Of a stretch of DNA of 64,000 nt, positions 31,326 to 40,074 are shown one piece after another. The notes below the pieces were generated by a model, which worked only from the letters and a program-made list of their open reading frames with translations, did no database searches and was not told the origin of the DNA. Numbering within the stretch: position 1 is the first letter of the stretch; each line of letters begins with the position of its first letter. The stretch lies in the NCBI GenBank assembly GCA_947478725.1, contig CANJWZ010000002.1, forward strand, positions 1-64,000, given 5' to 3'. Position numbers and translations under genes: made by a program. Source of the DNA: Comamonadaceae bacterium. GTDB taxonomy: Bacteria > Pseudomonadota > Gammaproteobacteria > Burkholderiales > Burkholderiaceae_C.

Positions 31326-32306
31326 TCAATCCACCGTGGCGCCAATTTGCTTGACGACCTTGTCCCACTTCTGGGACTCCAGCAGGATGTAGTTTTTCAC
31401 GGCGAGGCGGTCCATGCTGGCGCTTTCGAGTGACTGGGCTGAAAAGACCTCTTGAACACTTTTGTAAAGCGCGATTTTGTTGATTTCGTTGTTCAGCTTG
31501 TCCAGCACATCGGTGGGCGTGCCGGGCGGCGCAAACAAGGCAAACCAGGTGTTGGCCTCAAAGTCCTTAAAGCCCAGCTCGGCCACGGTGGGCACGTCTG
31601 GCAAGGCGCTGCTGCGCTTTGAGCTGGTCACGGCCAGGGCCCGCACCTTGCCACTTTTAGCCAGTTGCACCACAGGCGGCACAGACGTGCTGCCCACCGG
31701 CACCTGGCCGCTCAAGACCGCCGTTACCGCGGTAGCCGGGGCGTAGGGCACATGCTGGATGTCTGACTTGACCAGATTGCGAAAGAAAATCTCGGCGCCC
31801 AAGTGGGTGGTGGTGCCATTGCCCGACGAGGCGTAGCTGAGCTTTTCCTTTTTGCTCAGTGCCACCAGCTCGGCCAGCGTTTTGGCCTTGACATCTGGGT
31901 GCACAAAAAAGATGTTGGGAGACACGCCAGTGATGGCCACCGCTTCCAGGTCCTTGTTCACGTCGTAGCCGGCTTTGGCATACAGGCTGGGGTTGACGGC
32001 AATCGCCACGCTGTGCATGAGCAGCGTGTAGCCATCGCCCGGCAGCTTGCTGACAAAGGTGGTGGCAATGTTGCCGCTGGCGCCAGGCCGGTTTTCAACC
32101 ACCACCGCCTGCCCGAACGCCACCGACATCTGCTGGGCCATCAGGCGCGCCACCGTGTCGGTGGAACTGCCAGGCGGAAACGCCACAATGATTTTGACCG
32201 GCTTGTCCGGGTAAGCCGCCTGAGCACCCGTGCTAAGTGCTGTGAGGCCCAGCGACATATTCAGGGCCACAAGAATCTTCAGCAAGCGGTTTTTTGTCTC
32301 CATCAT
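31326..32306 (-). CDS. Bug-family (TctC) periplasmic solute-binding receptor
   Basis: Periplasmic binding protein that captures carboxylates, usually for a tripartite tricarboxylate transporter. The start at 32306 (MMETKNR) has AAGGAAA upstream; the signal peptide is about residues 1-30 ending at AQA, and the mature protein begins YPDKPVKIIVAFPPGSSTD. ARLMAQQM, VVENRPGASGNIATTFVSK and PDGYTLL are typical, and the C-terminus is WDKVVKQIGATVD. No TctA or TctB membrane genes are adjacent, so the receptor either shares a distant transporter or senses a ligand. It appears to be transcribed with the FAH gene. Confidence 0.92.
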   Translation of the reverse strand: MMETKNRLLKILVALNMSLGLTALSTGAQAAYPDKPVKIIVAFPPGSSTDTVARLMAQQMSVAFGQAVVVENRPGASGNIATTFVSKLPGDGYTLLMHSVAIAVNPSLYAKAGYDVNKDLEAVAITGVSPNIFFVHPDVKAKTLAELVALSKKEKLSYASSGNGTTTHLGAEIFFRNLVKSDIQHVPYAPATAVTAVLSGQVPVGSTSVPPVVQLAKSGKVRALAVTSSKRSSALPDVPTVAELGFKDFEANTWFALFAPPGTPTDVLDKLNNEINKIALYKSVQEVFSAQSLESASMDRLAVKNYILLESQKWDKVVKQIGATVD

Positions 32307-32361
32307 GGCTTTTCCTTGGATGTGTGAAATGCTCTCAGGCGTTGAAAATACAGACCCCAAT

Positions 32362-32376
32362 ATAATCGATAAAAAG
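32362..32376. promoter_or_regulatory. Candidate GntR operator upstream of the Bug gene
   Basis: ATAATCGATAAAAAG shares 13 of 15 bases with the site at 29676-29690. It lies 56 bases before the Bug start codon, in an AT-rich promoter-like stretch that includes TATTAAAATATTAATATA. Confidence 0.5.
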
Positions 32377-32427
32377 TATTTATTAAAATATTAATATACG
32401 GTACTTACCCGAAGGTCCGATGTAAAT

Positions 32428-32460
32428 GCTACTTTTTTCATAGCTGATCGCGCCGATGCG
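32428..32460 (+). repeat. Intergenic copy of the ATAGCTGCT repeat (family B)
   Basis: GCTACTTTTTTCATAGCTG is followed by ATCGCGCCGATGCG. The layout is an imperfect GCTA...TAGC palindrome around a T/A-rich centre and then a GC-rich tail. Related copies lie at 25600, 33505, 49654 and 52251, mostly inside genes. Confidence 0.6.
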
Positions 32461-32543
32461 TATGGGGTGCCTTGCGCGAAACCCAGCTCTATGTGCGCAG
32501 GCTGGAACGCAGCATGACGGTTTTTGACTTGCCGCCCAACAAG

Positions 32544-33413
32544 CTACTGCGTCTGCTGCCTCAGCAGCGCCACCCGCTGCGCCACCACGTCCGAGTCAGC
32601 CGCATCACTGGCATGGGCCAGATACTTTTCCAGGTCAGGAACCGCCCGCGCGGCCTGCCCCTGCACGGCCCAAGCCAAGCCACGGTCGCGGTACTCTGGC
32701 CAGGCGTCAGGGTGCAGCACGATGAGGCGGTCGGCAACCGCCACCATGCGCGGCCAGTCTTCCTGCGTTTTATGAATTTCTTTCAGGTTGCGCAGCATGC
32801 GGCTGATGATGTCGCGCGGCGACGCTGACTGCAGGTAAAAGCCAATCGGTGTGTCGTGGCTGTTATCCGCCGGATTCGTCACATCCACCAGATTTCGCTG
32901 ACGAAACGGCTCCAGCCGTTCAGACAGCTCTTCACGGCTGAGCGACTGACCGGTGAAAGGGTCAATCACCACCTGGCCCTTGGGCAGACTGACCTTGACC
33001 ATGAAGTGCCCCGGAAAAGCCACGCCAAGCGCATTCAAGCCTAGGCCGTTGGCCAACTCAAGCCACAGCACGGCCAAACTGATGGGAATACCGCGCCGGG
33101 TTTTCAGCACCACGTTCAGGTAGCTGTTGTCAGGGTCGTAGTAGTTGTTGACATTGCCGCCGAAACCCAGATCACGAAAAAAGAACTGACTCAGCAGCCG
33201 CAGCTTTTGAAGGGCTGAGGCATCGGCTGGCAAGCGGCGTTTGAGCCGTGCCTGAAGCTGGTCAACATCGCTGAGGATTTGCTGGACATCCAGGTCGGGG
33301 TATTCGTCCTGGGCCAGGCTGATGGCGGCCTCCAGCAGCGGGAAATGCGCGTCGCTTTGCACCAGACTGGCAAAGTATTGCAGGGGGGAAGGCACTGCCA
33401 GATTTAATTGCAT
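32544..33413 (-). CDS. SirB1-family transglutaminase-like protein with TPR
   Basis: Function unknown; SirB1/YchA proteins have a transglutaminase-like N-terminal fold and tetratricopeptide helices. In this 289-residue protein the core is FFFRDLGFGGNVNNYYDPDN, then LNVVLKTRRGIPISLAVLWL and GVAFPGHFMVKV, followed by QVVIDPFTGQSLSREEL. The usual catalytic Cys is not evident in the helix before GIPISLAVLW, so it is probably not a transglutaminase. C-terminal helices (about 205-280) form one or two TPRs (WPEYRDRGLAWAVQGQAARA). It is a single gene next to murJ. Confidence 0.85.
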   Translation of the reverse strand: MQLNLAVPSPLQYFASLVQSDAHFPLLEAAISLAQDEYPDLDVQQILSDVDQLQARLKRRLPADASALQKLRLLSQFFFRDLGFGGNVNNYYDPDNSYLNVVLKTRRGIPISLAVLWLELANGLGLNALGVAFPGHFMVKVSLPKGQVVIDPFTGQSLSREELSERLEPFRQRNLVDVTNPADNSHDTPIGFYLQSASPRDIISRMLRNLKEIHKTQEDWPRMVAVADRLIVLHPDAWPEYRDRGLAWAVQGQAARAVPDLEKYLAHASDAADSDVVAQRVALLRQQTQ

Positions 33414-33458
33414 GACCCTACTTTCTCACAAATTGCCCGTCAAGTCATGCCGACGTTT

Positions 33459-35024
33459 TTAACGCTGCATCAGCTGACGGAGTTTCAGGCCAAAGACCCG
33501 AATAGCTACAAAATAAATAGCACCAGATGCAAACAAGACAGCAGCTAGCAGCCCGATACGTTGCATATAAGCGGTTTTCAGGCCAGTCCAGCTAACAGCA
33601 CTGGCGGCCCATAGCAAAAACGCCCCCAGCAGGGCGCTGGCAGCCACAGCCTGCAGCGCAAACACAGCCCAGCCCGGCGCAGGCCTGTAGCTGCCGCGCC
33701 TGATCAGTCCTACCAGCAGCCACAGCGCATTGACCAGCGCGCCAATGCCAATGGCCAGTGCCAGCCCGGCATGCTGCAAGTACGGCACAAACACCATGTT
33801 CAGAAGCTGCGTGAGGACCAGCACCACGATGGCGATGCGCACAGGTGTTTTGATGTCCTGGCTGGCGTAAAAGCCAGGCGCCAGCACCTTGATGGCGACC
33901 AGGCCTATCAGGCCCGCGCCGTAGCCCATCAGAGCCGTTGTCGTCTGCGCAACATCGCGGTCAGTAAAGGCGCCATAGTGGTACAGCGTGGCCACCAGCG
34001 GCTGGGCAAATGTCAGCAGCGCCACGGCACACGGCAGGCCCAGCAGCACCACAACCCGCAGGCCCCAGTCGAGCATGTTGGAATACTTGTCAGCATCGTT
34101 GGCCGCCTTGGCCGCGGCCAGTTGCGGCATCAGCACCACGCCAATCGCGACACCCAGCATGGCGGTGGGAAATTCCATCAGGCGGTCAGCATAGGTCAGC
34201 CAGCTCACACTTCCGGGGGTCAGGTGCGAGGCGATTTGCGTGTTGATGAGCAGTGAGATTTGCGCCACGCTGACGCCCAGCAGCGCAGGCAGCATCAGCT
34301 TGGCGATATTGCGGGTCGCCGGGTCCGCCCAGGCCAGCCTGGCCGCCGCCCAGTTGAAGGATATTTTGGGCAGCAACCCCAGTTTGAGCAGCGCAGGCAC
34401 CTGCACCGCCAGTTGCAACACGCCACCGAGCATCACGCCAGCGGCCAACGCATAAATCGGCTCAATGCCGCGCGCCTTGAACCACGGCGCGCCCAGCCAT
34501 GCCGCCGCAATCATCGCCACATTCAGCAGCACCGGCGTGGCCGCAGGCACCGCAAAGCGCCGCCATGTGTTGAGCACCCCCGACGACAGCGCCACCAGCG
34601 ACATCAAGCCGATGTACGGAAACATCCAGCGCGTCATGAACACCGCGGCGTCAAAACCACGCGGGTCCTGCTTCAGGCCACTGGCCATCGCGTAGACCAG
34701 AAACGGTGCAGCAGCGACACCTGCCGCGCACGTCAGCAGCAGCGCCCAGCTCAACAGCGTGGCCACCCGGTCAATCAGCAGCTTGGTCTGCTCGTCGCCG
34801 TTTTGCGTTTTGCTGGCCGCCAGCACCGGCACAAAGGCCTGGCTGAAAGCCCCTTCAGCAAACAGGCGGCGAAACAGGTTGGGGATGCGAAACGCCACAT
34901 TGAAGGCGTCAGTCATCGCGCTGGCGCCAAAGGTCGCGGCAATGAGCAGTTCACGTACCAGCCCGGTGATGCGGGACACCAGTGTGAGGGCCGAAACCGT
35001 AGAGGCGGATTTGAAGAGTGACAC
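33459..35024 (-). CDS. murJ: Lipid II flippase MurJ
   Basis: Flips the peptidoglycan precursor lipid II across the inner membrane; a MOP-superfamily protein with about 14 membrane helices. The 521-residue sequence begins SLFKSASTVSALTLVSRITG and has the hallmark FRIPNLFRRLFAEGAFSQAF, then ALSSGVLNTWRRFAVPAATP. GIEPIYALAAGVMLGGVLQL and APGFYASQDIKTPVRIAI follow. Start and length match the family. Part of the last membrane helix (about residues 500-506) is encoded by a copy of the short dispersed repeat. rpsT lies divergently across about 215 bases, as in many betaproteobacteria. Confidence 0.97.
   Translation of the reverse strand: MSLFKSASTVSALTLVSRITGLVRELLIAATFGASAMTDAFNVAFRIPNLFRRLFAEGAFSQAFVPVLAASKTQNGDEQTKLLIDRVATLLSWALLLTCAAGVAAAPFLVYAMASGLKQDPRGFDAAVFMTRWMFPYIGLMSLVALSSGVLNTWRRFAVPAATPVLLNVAMIAAAWLGAPWFKARGIEPIYALAAGVMLGGVLQLAVQVPALLKLGLLPKISFNWAAARLAWADPATRNIAKLMLPALLGVSVAQISLLINTQIASHLTPGSVSWLTYADRLMEFPTAMLGVAIGVVLMPQLAAAKAANDADKYSNMLDWGLRVVVLLGLPCAVALLTFAQPLVATLYHYGAFTDRDVAQTTTALMGYGAGLIGLVAIKVLAPGFYASQDIKTPVRIAIVVLVLTQLLNMVFVPYLQHAGLALAIGIGALVNALWLLVGLIRRGSYRPAPGWAVFALQAVAASALLGAFLLWAASAVSWTGLKTAYMQRIGLLAAVLFASGAIYFVAIRVFGLKLRQLMQR
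33505..33521 (-). repeat. Short copy of the ATAGCTGCT repeat (family B) inside murJ
   Basis: On the coding strand GCTATTTATTTTGTAGC is an imperfect palindrome that matches the head of the repeat. It encodes AIYFVA in a hydrophobic helix. Confidence 0.4.
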
Positions 35025-35059
35025 GGCTGGAGTTTAGTCTGCGCAGTTGCGCTTTTCGT

Positions 35060-35165
35060 GTGCCTCTTTGCAAGCAGCGGCCCGCCGGACCGGCTTTGCC
35101 AGACCGCAGGCGCAGCGGCTCCTGGGTTGGCGTGAAGCGACACCACATGCACGACCGTGGGGGCG
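35060..35165. repeat. Possible degenerate family A repeat upstream of rpsT
   Basis: On the minus strand the segment begins CGCCCCCACGGTCG, has GTGTCGCTTCACGCC in the middle, and ends in GGTCCGGCGGGCCGCTGC. The head CCCCCACG and the tail GGCGGGCC are in the order seen in the edd and sdhE copies, but the match is loose. Confidence 0.3.
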
Positions 35166-35168
35166 ATA

Positions 35169-35174
35169 TATAAT
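35169..35174 (+). promoter_or_regulatory. Predicted -10 element of rpsT
   Basis: A perfect TATAAT lies 67 bases before the rpsT start codon, inside GATATATAATCATGG. No good -35 is visible 16-18 bases upstream. A start near 35181 would give a leader of about 60 bases containing AAGGAG before the ATG. Confidence 0.5.
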
Positions 35175-35240
35175 CATGGGCTTCGCTTGCAACATCCGCA
35201 GACCATTTTCAGACTTGTCTGAACCTCAAGGAGTTAAATT

Positions 35241-35552
35241 ATGGCAACCGCCAAACCCAAGAAAAAGAACCCCCGCCTGGCATCCGGCCGCAAACGCGTC
35301 CGCCAGGACACCAAACTCAATGCCGCGAACACCTCGCTGCGCTCCAAATACCGCACCGCTGTGAAAAACGTCGAAAAAGCCGTTGCAGCAGGCGACAAAG
35401 AAAAAGCCAAAGACGCTTTCGCCAAAGCCCAGAGCATTGTCGACACCGTGGCCGACAAAGGCATTTTTCACAAAAACAAGGCATCGCGCGACAAGTCCCG
35501 CCTGTCTGCCAAGGTCAAAGCCCTGGCCTTATCCGCATCAACAGCCGCTTAA
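35241..35552 (+). CDS. rpsT: 30S ribosomal protein S20
   Basis: Primary 16S rRNA-binding protein of the small subunit. The 103-residue protein is basic and helical: [61 protein letters not shown]. It is about 15 residues longer than E. coli S20, as usual for Burkholderiales. A strong ribosome site, AAGGAG, is 8 bases upstream. It is a single-gene unit with its own terminator. Confidence 0.98.
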   Translation: MATAKPKKKNPRLASGRKRVRQDTKLNAANTSLRSKYRTAVKNVEKAVAAGDKEKAKDAFAKAQSIVDTVADKGIFHKNKASRDKSRLSAKVKALALSASTAA

Positions 35553-35627
35553 GACATTAAGCAAAAAGCCCGGAAAACCCATCAAAAAGTTTTCCGCCGT
35601 TTTGCAGGGTGCGCTGCAAGTGAAGTC

Positions 35628-35655
35628 AAAAAAGCCGTCGAAAGACGGCTTTTTT
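35628..35655. terminator. Bidirectional terminator between rpsT and the DUF3579 gene
   Basis: AAAAAAGCCGTC and GACGGCTTTTTT pair around a GAAA tetraloop. The convergent genes on either side can both use it. Confidence 0.92.
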
Positions 35656-35672
35656 GTTGTCGCTTGAAGATA

Positions 35673-35990
35673 TTAATTTTTAGGCAAGTCCGGTATCAAA
35701 CAAGCCTCAGCGATTTGCAAATCATTGTCTTTGGCAAAGTTGATGGCAAAGTCCCAGGCCATCGGCTCATGCTCACGTAGCTCGGCATTGACCACGACAC
35801 AACGCACCCCGTTGATCAGCGTGGGAATGCACCAGGGTGAATACGTCAGGTGGCTGCCGGGTTGCGGGCCGCCCGGCCTGAAAGGACTCATCACGCCGCA
35901 CAGGCGGTCAGCCCAGTCGCTGGGCCGGAAGGTTTTGCCATCCCGGGTGATGCCCTGAATGAAAACTTCTTTGGCAGAGCTAGAGACCAT
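35673..35990 (-). CDS. DUF3579 domain protein
   Basis: Function unknown. The 105-residue cytoplasmic protein matches the DUF3579 pattern I recall: IQGITRDGKTFRPSDWADRL, CGVMSPF, SPWCIPTLINGVRCVVVNA and EPMAWDFAINFAKDNDLQ. It has no signal peptide or membrane segment. In Burkholderiales this family is often next to argD/argF and rpsT, as here, without a known functional link. Confidence 0.85.
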   Translation of the reverse strand: MVSSSAKEVFIQGITRDGKTFRPSDWADRLCGVMSPFRPGGPQPGSHLTYSPWCIPTLINGVRCVVVNAELREHEPMAWDFAINFAKDNDLQIAEACLIPDLPKN

Positions 35991-36216
35991 GTAAAACCAT
36001 CGGAAGGATCATTGGTGGGTGGTTTTGGGGCCGTGCCTTGCATTGAATTTAGCGCCATGCTGCACTGCACCATGATTGTATCTTATAGAAGACTACCGTC
36101 CCACGTCTGGCCAAGCCCTGCACCGCATTGCAGTGATGCAACATCGTCACGAAAGCAAGCTGGGTCTAAGCCTAGAATCCAGACTTGTTTGCACACATTC
36201 CAAGCCCGGAGTCCCC

Positions 36217-37470
36217 ATGACCGCTGCCCTGCCCCACCACATCGAAGCCGCCTCACCCCACGTGATGAACACTTATGGACGCCTGCCGATTGCGCTGTCG
36301 CATGGCCAGGGCTGCCGCGTATGGGACGTGAACGGCAAGTGCTATCTTGACGCGCTGGGCGGCATTGCCGTCAACACCCTGGGCCACAACCATCCCCGGC
36401 TGGTGCCCGCGCTGCAAGACCAAATCGGCAAGCTCATCCACTGCTCCAACTATTACCACGTACCGCTGCAAGAAGCACTGGCGGCCAAGCTGGTCGAATT
36501 GTCGGGACTGGAAAATGTCTTTTTCTGCTCCACCGGCCTAGAAGCAAACGAAGCCGCGCTGAAACTGGCGCGCAAATATGGTCACGACAAAGGCATTGAA
36601 CGCCCTGAAGTGGTGGTCTATGAAAAAGCCTTCCATGGCCGCAGCATTGCCACCCTGAGCGCCACCGGCAACGCCAAAGTTCAAGCGGGTTTTGGTCCGC
36701 TGGTTGAAGGTTTCATACGGGTGCCCATGAATGACATTGAAGCGATTAAAAAAGCCACAGCGGGCAACGCCAACGTGACCGCCGTATTTTTTGAAGCTAT
36801 TCAAGGCGAAGGCGGCGTGCACCCTATGAACGACCAATACATGCGCGATATTCGCAAGCTGTGCGACGAGCGCGATTGGCTGCTCATGATTGACGAAGTG
36901 CAGTGCGGCATGGGACGCACTGGCAAGTGGTTTGCCCACCAGTGGTCAGGCGTCAAGCCCGATGTGATGCCGCTGGCCAAAGGCTTGGGCTCTGGCGTGC
37001 CGATTGGCGCGGTCGTGTGCGGGCCCAAAGCGGCGCAGATCTTCAAGGTCGGCAACCACGGCACGACGTTTGGCGGCAACCCGCTGGCGATGCGGGCCGG
37101 TGTGGAGACGATTCGCATCATGGAAGACGACAACATCATCGCCAATGCGATCCATACCGGCGGTCATTTGCGGGCTGCGCTGGAGCGCGAGTTGTCCGGC
37201 CTTGCCGGCGTGGTCAATATTCGCGGCCGCGGACTCATGCTGGGCATTGAGCTGGCGCTGCCTTGCGGCGAGCTGCTCAAACAGGCCGCCGATGAGGGTT
37301 TGCTGATCAGCGTGACGGCTGACTCTGTCATTCGACTGGTTCCGCCGCTCATCATGACCACGGCTGAAGCCGACCAGGTGGTGGCTATTTTGGTGCCGCT
37401 CATCAAACAATTTTTGCACGGCAAAACACATGCTGACAGCGTGCCTGTTGCATCGCTGATCAATGAATAA
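36217..37470 (+). CDS. argD: Acetylornithine aminotransferase
   Basis: PLP-dependent transamination of N-acetylglutamate semialdehyde to N-acetylornithine in arginine synthesis; related enzymes also accept succinyl-diaminopimelate precursors. The 417-residue class III aminotransferase has GQGCRVWDVNGKCYLDALGG, FFCSTGLEANEAALKLARKY, LMIDEVQCGMGRTGKWFA and the PLP lysine in MPLAKGLGSGVPIGA. I chose the ATG at 36217; the longer frame to 36076 is not conserved-looking. The stop overlaps argF by eight bases, making an argD-argF operon. Confidence 0.95.
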   Translation: MTAALPHHIEAASPHVMNTYGRLPIALSHGQGCRVWDVNGKCYLDALGGIAVNTLGHNHPRLVPALQDQIGKLIHCSNYYHVPLQEALAAKLVELSGLENVFFCSTGLEANEAALKLARKYGHDKGIERPEVVVYEKAFHGRSIATLSATGNAKVQAGFGPLVEGFIRVPMNDIEAIKKATAGNANVTAVFFEAIQGEGGVHPMNDQYMRDIRKLCDERDWLLMIDEVQCGMGRTGKWFAHQWSGVKPDVMPLAKGLGSGVPIGAVVCGPKAAQIFKVGNHGTTFGGNPLAMRAGVETIRIMEDDNIIANAIHTGGHLRAALERELSGLAGVVNIRGRGLMLGIELALPCGELLKQAADEGLLISVTADSVIRLVPPLIMTTAEADQVVAILVPLIKQFLHGKTHADSVPVASLINE

Positions 37471-38386
37471 AGCGATCAAACATTACCTGCAATTCAGCGA
37501 TCTGGATGCAGCCGACTATGCGTACCTGTTTGAGCGCGCGGCGCTGATCAAAAAGAAGTTCAAGGCCTACGAAAAACACCAACCGCTGGTAGACCGCACG
37601 CTGGTGATGATTTTTGAAAAAGCCTCCACCCGCACCCGGGTGAGCTTTGAAGCCGGCATGTACCAGCTCGGCGGCACGGTGGTGAACCTGACGACTGAAG
37701 GCAGTCAGTTGGGCCGCGCCGAGCCGATTGAAGACAGCGCCAAGGTGATCAGCCGGATGGTGGACCTGGTGATGATTCGCACCTACGAGCAAGACAAAAT
37801 CAACCGCTTTGCCGAGCATTCACGCGTGCCGGTGATCAACGGCCTGACGAACGAGTTTCACCCCTGCCAGATTCTGGCCGACATCTTTACCTACATTGAA
37901 CACCGCGGCAGCATCAAGGGCAAAACCGTCGCCTGGATTGGCGACGGCAACAACATGGCCAACACCTGGCTGCAGGCCAGTGAAATTTTGGGCTTCAAGG
38001 TGCACCTGAGCACACCAGGCGGCTACGAGGTAGACCAGTCGCTGGCGGGCATACGCTCAGCTGAAAGCTATCAGGTGTTCAAAGACCCGCACGCGGCCTG
38101 TGCAGGCGCAGACCTGGTCACAACCGACGTCTGGACGTCCATGGGCTACGAAGCTGAAAACGAAGCCCGCAAAAAGGCATTCGCGCATTGGTGCGTCGAC
38201 GAAAACATGATGCGCGCGGCCAAGCCCGACGCCCTGTTCATGCACTGCCTGCCCGCGCATCGCGGCGAAGAAGTATCAGCCGAAGTGATTGACGGCCCGC
38301 AATCGGTGGTGTGGGACGAAGCAGAAAACCGGATGCATGTGCAAAAGGCGCTGATGGAATTCCTTTTGCTTGGGCGACTCGCATAA
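37463..38386 (+). CDS. argF: Ornithine carbamoyltransferase
   Basis: Forms citrulline from ornithine and carbamoyl phosphate. The 307-residue protein has the carbamoyl phosphate motif STRTR at residues 55-59, HPCQ in NEFHPCQILADIFTYIEH, DVWTSMG, and the ornithine loop HCLPAHRGEEV. It overlaps the end of argD by eight bases. A compact toxin-antitoxin module begins 70 bases downstream. Confidence 0.97.
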   Translation: MNKAIKHYLQFSDLDAADYAYLFERAALIKKKFKAYEKHQPLVDRTLVMIFEKASTRTRVSFEAGMYQLGGTVVNLTTEGSQLGRAEPIEDSAKVISRMVDLVMIRTYEQDKINRFAEHSRVPVINGLTNEFHPCQILADIFTYIEHRGSIKGKTVAWIGDGNNMANTWLQASEILGFKVHLSTPGGYEVDQSLAGIRSAESYQVFKDPHAACAGADLVTTDVWTSMGYEAENEARKKAFAHWCVDENMMRAAKPDALFMHCLPAHRGEEVSAEVIDGPQSVVWDEAENRMHVQKALMEFLLLGRLA

Positions 38387-38404
38387 ATTGCGCCCTGCAG
38401 CGGC

Positions 38405-38449
38405 TTGACACAACACCAAAAAGACACCACAATGGTTTCTTTTTGGTGT
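38405..38449 (+). promoter_or_regulatory. Toxin-antitoxin promoter with a 12-bp inverted-repeat operator
   Basis: -35 TTGACA (38405-38410), 17 bases, -10 CACAAT (38428-38433). A perfect inverted repeat, ACACCAAAAAGA (38413-38424) and TCTTTTTGGTGT (38438-38449), surrounds the -10 with a 13-base spacer. This fits autorepression by the antitoxin or the complex. Confidence 0.7.
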
Positions 38450-38456
38450 ACTCATC

Positions 38457-38702
38457 ATGCCCACAACTCTGACGCTAAAAAATATCCCGGATGCGATTTA
38501 TGACCGGCTCAAGGCAGCGGCACAAACGCATCGCCGCAGTATGAACAGCGAAGTCATCGTGTGCCTGGAGTCGGTATTGCTACCCATCAAAGTCACACCC
38601 TCGGAGCGACTGGCGCGCGCACAAGAACTGCGCGCTGCTTTGCCTCAAGTCAAGTTTAAGACCAGTGATATCGATGGGCTCAAACGCCAAGGTCGTCCGT
38701 GA
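38457..38702 (+). CDS. FitA/VapB-like antitoxin, ribbon-helix-helix
   Basis: Predicted DNA-binding antitoxin that neutralises the PIN toxin downstream and represses their promoter. The 81-residue protein has an Arc/MetJ ribbon-helix-helix fold at residues 3-45: TTLTLKNIPDAIYDRLKAAA, then RRSMNSEVIVCLESVL. This resembles FitA, which has the same IPxxxYxxLK start and RSMNSE. The C-terminal third (about 50-81) would wrap the toxin. The stop overlaps the toxin start by four bases (GTGA), so translation is coupled. Confidence 0.88.
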   Translation: MPTTLTLKNIPDAIYDRLKAAAQTHRRSMNSEVIVCLESVLLPIKVTPSERLARAQELRAALPQVKFKTSDIDGLKRQGRP

Positions 38703-39103
38703 TTGTGGTGGACACCAATGTGTTGGCGTACTTGTACTTGCCAAGCGAGTACACCGCACATGCAGAAGCCCTGCTGAAACAAGATTCGCAATGGGCAGCT
38801 CCCCTGCTTTGGCGCAGCGAGTTCCGCAATATTCTGGCCGGCTTCATCAGAAGAGGAACATTGACGTTTGAGCAGGCCTTGGGTTTGCAGAGCGAAGCCG
38901 AGAGTCTGCTGACAGGGTCGGAATTCGAGGTAGATTCACGCGCAGTACTTGACCTGGTTCGCGGCAGCGATTGCTCAGCCTATGACTGCGAGTTCATTGC
39001 ATTGGCAATGCGGCTGGAAACCAAATTGGTGACGATGGATGGCAAGTTGCTACGGGCTTTTCCTGATCGGGCTGTGGCTTTAAATACGGCACGAGAAGCC
39101 TGA
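38699..39103 (+). CDS. PIN-domain toxin, FitB/VapC-like ribonuclease
   Basis: Predicted Mg-dependent ribonuclease toxin. The 134-residue PIN domain has Asp5 in VVDTNVLAYLYL, a glutamate in LWRSEFRNILAGF (about residue 41), Asp in SAYDCEFIALA (about 98) and Asp in LVTMDGKLLRAF (about 115), the usual acidic set. Translation starts at a GTG overlapping the antitoxin stop. The pair lies alone between argF and the SDR gene, a typical acquired module. Confidence 0.9.
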   Translation: MIVVDTNVLAYLYLPSEYTAHAEALLKQDSQWAAPLLWRSEFRNILAGFIRRGTLTFEQALGLQSEAESLLTGSEFEVDSRAVLDLVRGSDCSAYDCEFIALAMRLETKLVTMDGKLLRAFPDRAVALNTAREA

Positions 39104-39230
39104 CTTCAAACAAGTAAGCTGAGCCTTCTTGGGCGGGTTCACAAAGCAAGCGAAGCCATACAAGCAATACAAAAAAACCAAAGCGCGACTCAAACCTCGC
39201 TTGCAAACCACGATTGTTTAGCCAGCCAAA

Positions 39231-39983
39231 TCAACCCCGTCCTACAAACGGCATCTTTGTCGCCATGATGGTCATGAACTGCACGTTGGTCGACAGGGGC
39301 AGGCCGGCCATGTGCACCACGGCATCGGCCACTTCATTCGCATCCATCATCGGCTCAATCGCTATCTCGCCATTGGCCTGCGGCACACCTTTGGCCATGC
39401 AGGCCGCCATCTCGGTCATGGCGTTGCCAATATCAATTTGACCGCAGGCAATGTTGTACTTGCGGCCATCGAGCGAGATCGACTTGGTCAGGCCGGTGAT
39501 CGCGTGTTTGGTCGATGTGTAGGGTGCAGAATTCGGCCGGGGTGCGTGGGCAGAAATCGAGCCGTTGTTGATGATGCGGCCGCCCTGCGGGCTTTGGTCT
39601 TTCATCATTTTGAAAGCGCCCTGAGCGCACAAAAACGAGCCCGTCAAATTGGTGTTGACCACGCTTTGCCAGGTGTCAAAAGCGATGTCTTCAAAGCCCG
39701 TGCCAATGCCGCTGATGCCAGCGTTATTGAAAATCACATCCACGCGGCCAAAGATGTCTTTGATTTTGGCGAACAGTGCGGCCACCGATTGCGGATTGCT
39801 GACATCGGTGACGACTGCCAAGGCCTGGCTCGAAGCAGACTCTTTGACAACCGCCTCCAGGGCATCAGCGCGCCGCCCGGCCAGCACCACGCTGTAGCCA
39901 TGACGCAAAAAAGCCAGCGCCACGGCCTTGCCGATGCCCGAGCCGGCGCCGGTGATGAGGGCGACTTTGGAAGTGGTTGTCAT
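39231..39983 (-). CDS. Short-chain dehydrogenase/reductase
   Basis: NAD(P)-dependent oxidoreductase of unknown substrate. The 250-residue classical SDR has [15 protein letters not shown] (residues 11-25), NNAGISGIG, catalytic Ser in NNGSISAHA and YTSTK. The position is divergent from kynU, and its C-terminus is convergent with the toxin gene. I cannot tell the substrate from the sequence. Confidence 0.92.
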   Translation of the reverse strand: MTTTSKVALITGAGSGIGKAVALAFLRHGYSVVLAGRRADALEAVVKESASSQALAVVTDVSNPQSVAALFAKIKDIFGRVDVIFNNAGISGIGTGFEDIAFDTWQSVVNTNLTGSFLCAQGAFKMMKDQSPQGGRIINNGSISAHAPRPNSAPYTSTKHAITGLTKSISLDGRKYNIACGQIDIGNAMTEMAACMAKGVPQANGEIAIEPMMDANEVADAVVHMAGLPLSTNVQFMTIMATKMPFVGRG

Positions 39984-40074
39984 AAAAAGCCTTGATTTAA
40001 AACAGTCAGGGGTACGATGGAAATCATCAATAGGACGACAACAAATTGTGCCGCACGCCGAAAGCTTTCACCCG

